Source: Novosphingobium sp. (lineage in GTDB: Bacteria; Pseudomonadota; Alphaproteobacteria; Sphingomonadales; Sphingomonadaceae). From it: a stretch of DNA of 64,000 nt. The translations under genes and the position numbers were made by a program. The notes beneath the pieces are model-generated. The model saw only the letters and a list, made by a program, of their open reading frames with translations, had not been told where the DNA came from and did not search any database. Shown piece after piece: positions 63,984 to 64,000 of the stretch (positions are counted from its first letter, which is position 1; every line of letters starts with the position of its first letter). The stretch is from the NCBI GenBank assembly GCA_004211435.1, contig SECS01000005.1, positions 1 through 64,000 of the forward strand. The letters run 5' to 3'.

Positions 63984-64000
63984 GCCGGCTCGCGCAGCGC

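Overview
The window is high-GC chromosomal DNA from an alphaproteobacterium, most likely a sphingomonad (Novosphingobium/Sphingobium-like). This rests on an rplY-pth-ychF neighbourhood, an mreBCD-mrdA-rodA operon, a PEP-CTERM protein, a TonB-dependent receptor of the sphingomonad catabolic type, and a large acyl-CoA catabolic cluster. I see no integrase, transposase, CRISPR array or rRNA; there is one tRNA gene.

Region 1 (1-12.9 kb) is mostly housekeeping: an NDUFAF5/BioC-like methyltransferase, ppdK, glyS-glyQ, two tandem TraB/GumN proteins, rplY-pth and ychF. A Tat-exported short-chain dehydrogenase and a small PEP-CTERM protein sit between pth and ychF. A stretch of about 420 bp inside glyS has clearly lower GC and overlaps residues absent from E. 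coli GlyS.

Region 2 (13-15.5 kb) is a small MerR-controlled locus. A short MerR-type regulator and a glutaredoxin-MauE fusion diverge from a promoter whose -35 box, 19-bp spacer and dyad match the classical mercury-resistance operator. An outer-membrane protein with a His/Met-rich N-terminus follows. No merT, merP or merA is present.

Region 3 (15.5-25.4 kb) holds an unrecognised 350-aa protein, a lipoprotein, mutL, the complete rod-shape operon mreB-mreC-mreD-mrdA-rodA, tRNA-Lys(CUU) and a 50-aa conserved small protein.

Region 4 (25.4 kb to the end) is a catabolic supercluster. It has five acyl-CoA dehydrogenases (two pairs look heteromeric), two acyl-CoA synthetases, four SDRs (one more SDR lies in region 1), a thiolase with a DUF35 partner, a ketosteroid-dehydrogenase-like flavoprotein, an FMN/FAD reductase of the 2,4-dienoyl-CoA reductase type that lacks its Fe-S cysteines, a Rieske oxygenase with a Baeyer-Villiger-type monooxygenase and an alpha/beta hydrolase, an epoxide hydrolase, two APH-type phosphotransferases (one with a small partner, reminiscent of the LvaAB 4-hydroxyacyl-CoA kinase), a metal-ligand-poor amidohydrolase, an SMP-30 lactonase, a TIM-barrel isomerase, a Gfo/Idh/MocA protein, a TonB-dependent receptor, and IclR and TetR regulators. 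Together they suggest uptake, oxygenation and CoA-dependent breakdown of a hydrophobic polycyclic or isoprenoid (steroid/terpenoid-like) compound; the substrate cannot be read from sequence. A recurring AT-rich element with a TTGCAAT core occurs in nine of the intergenic regions of this cluster and not elsewhere that I noticed, pointing to one regulon. The last gene, an enoyl-CoA hydratase, carries an in-frame TGA where a Trp codon is expected.
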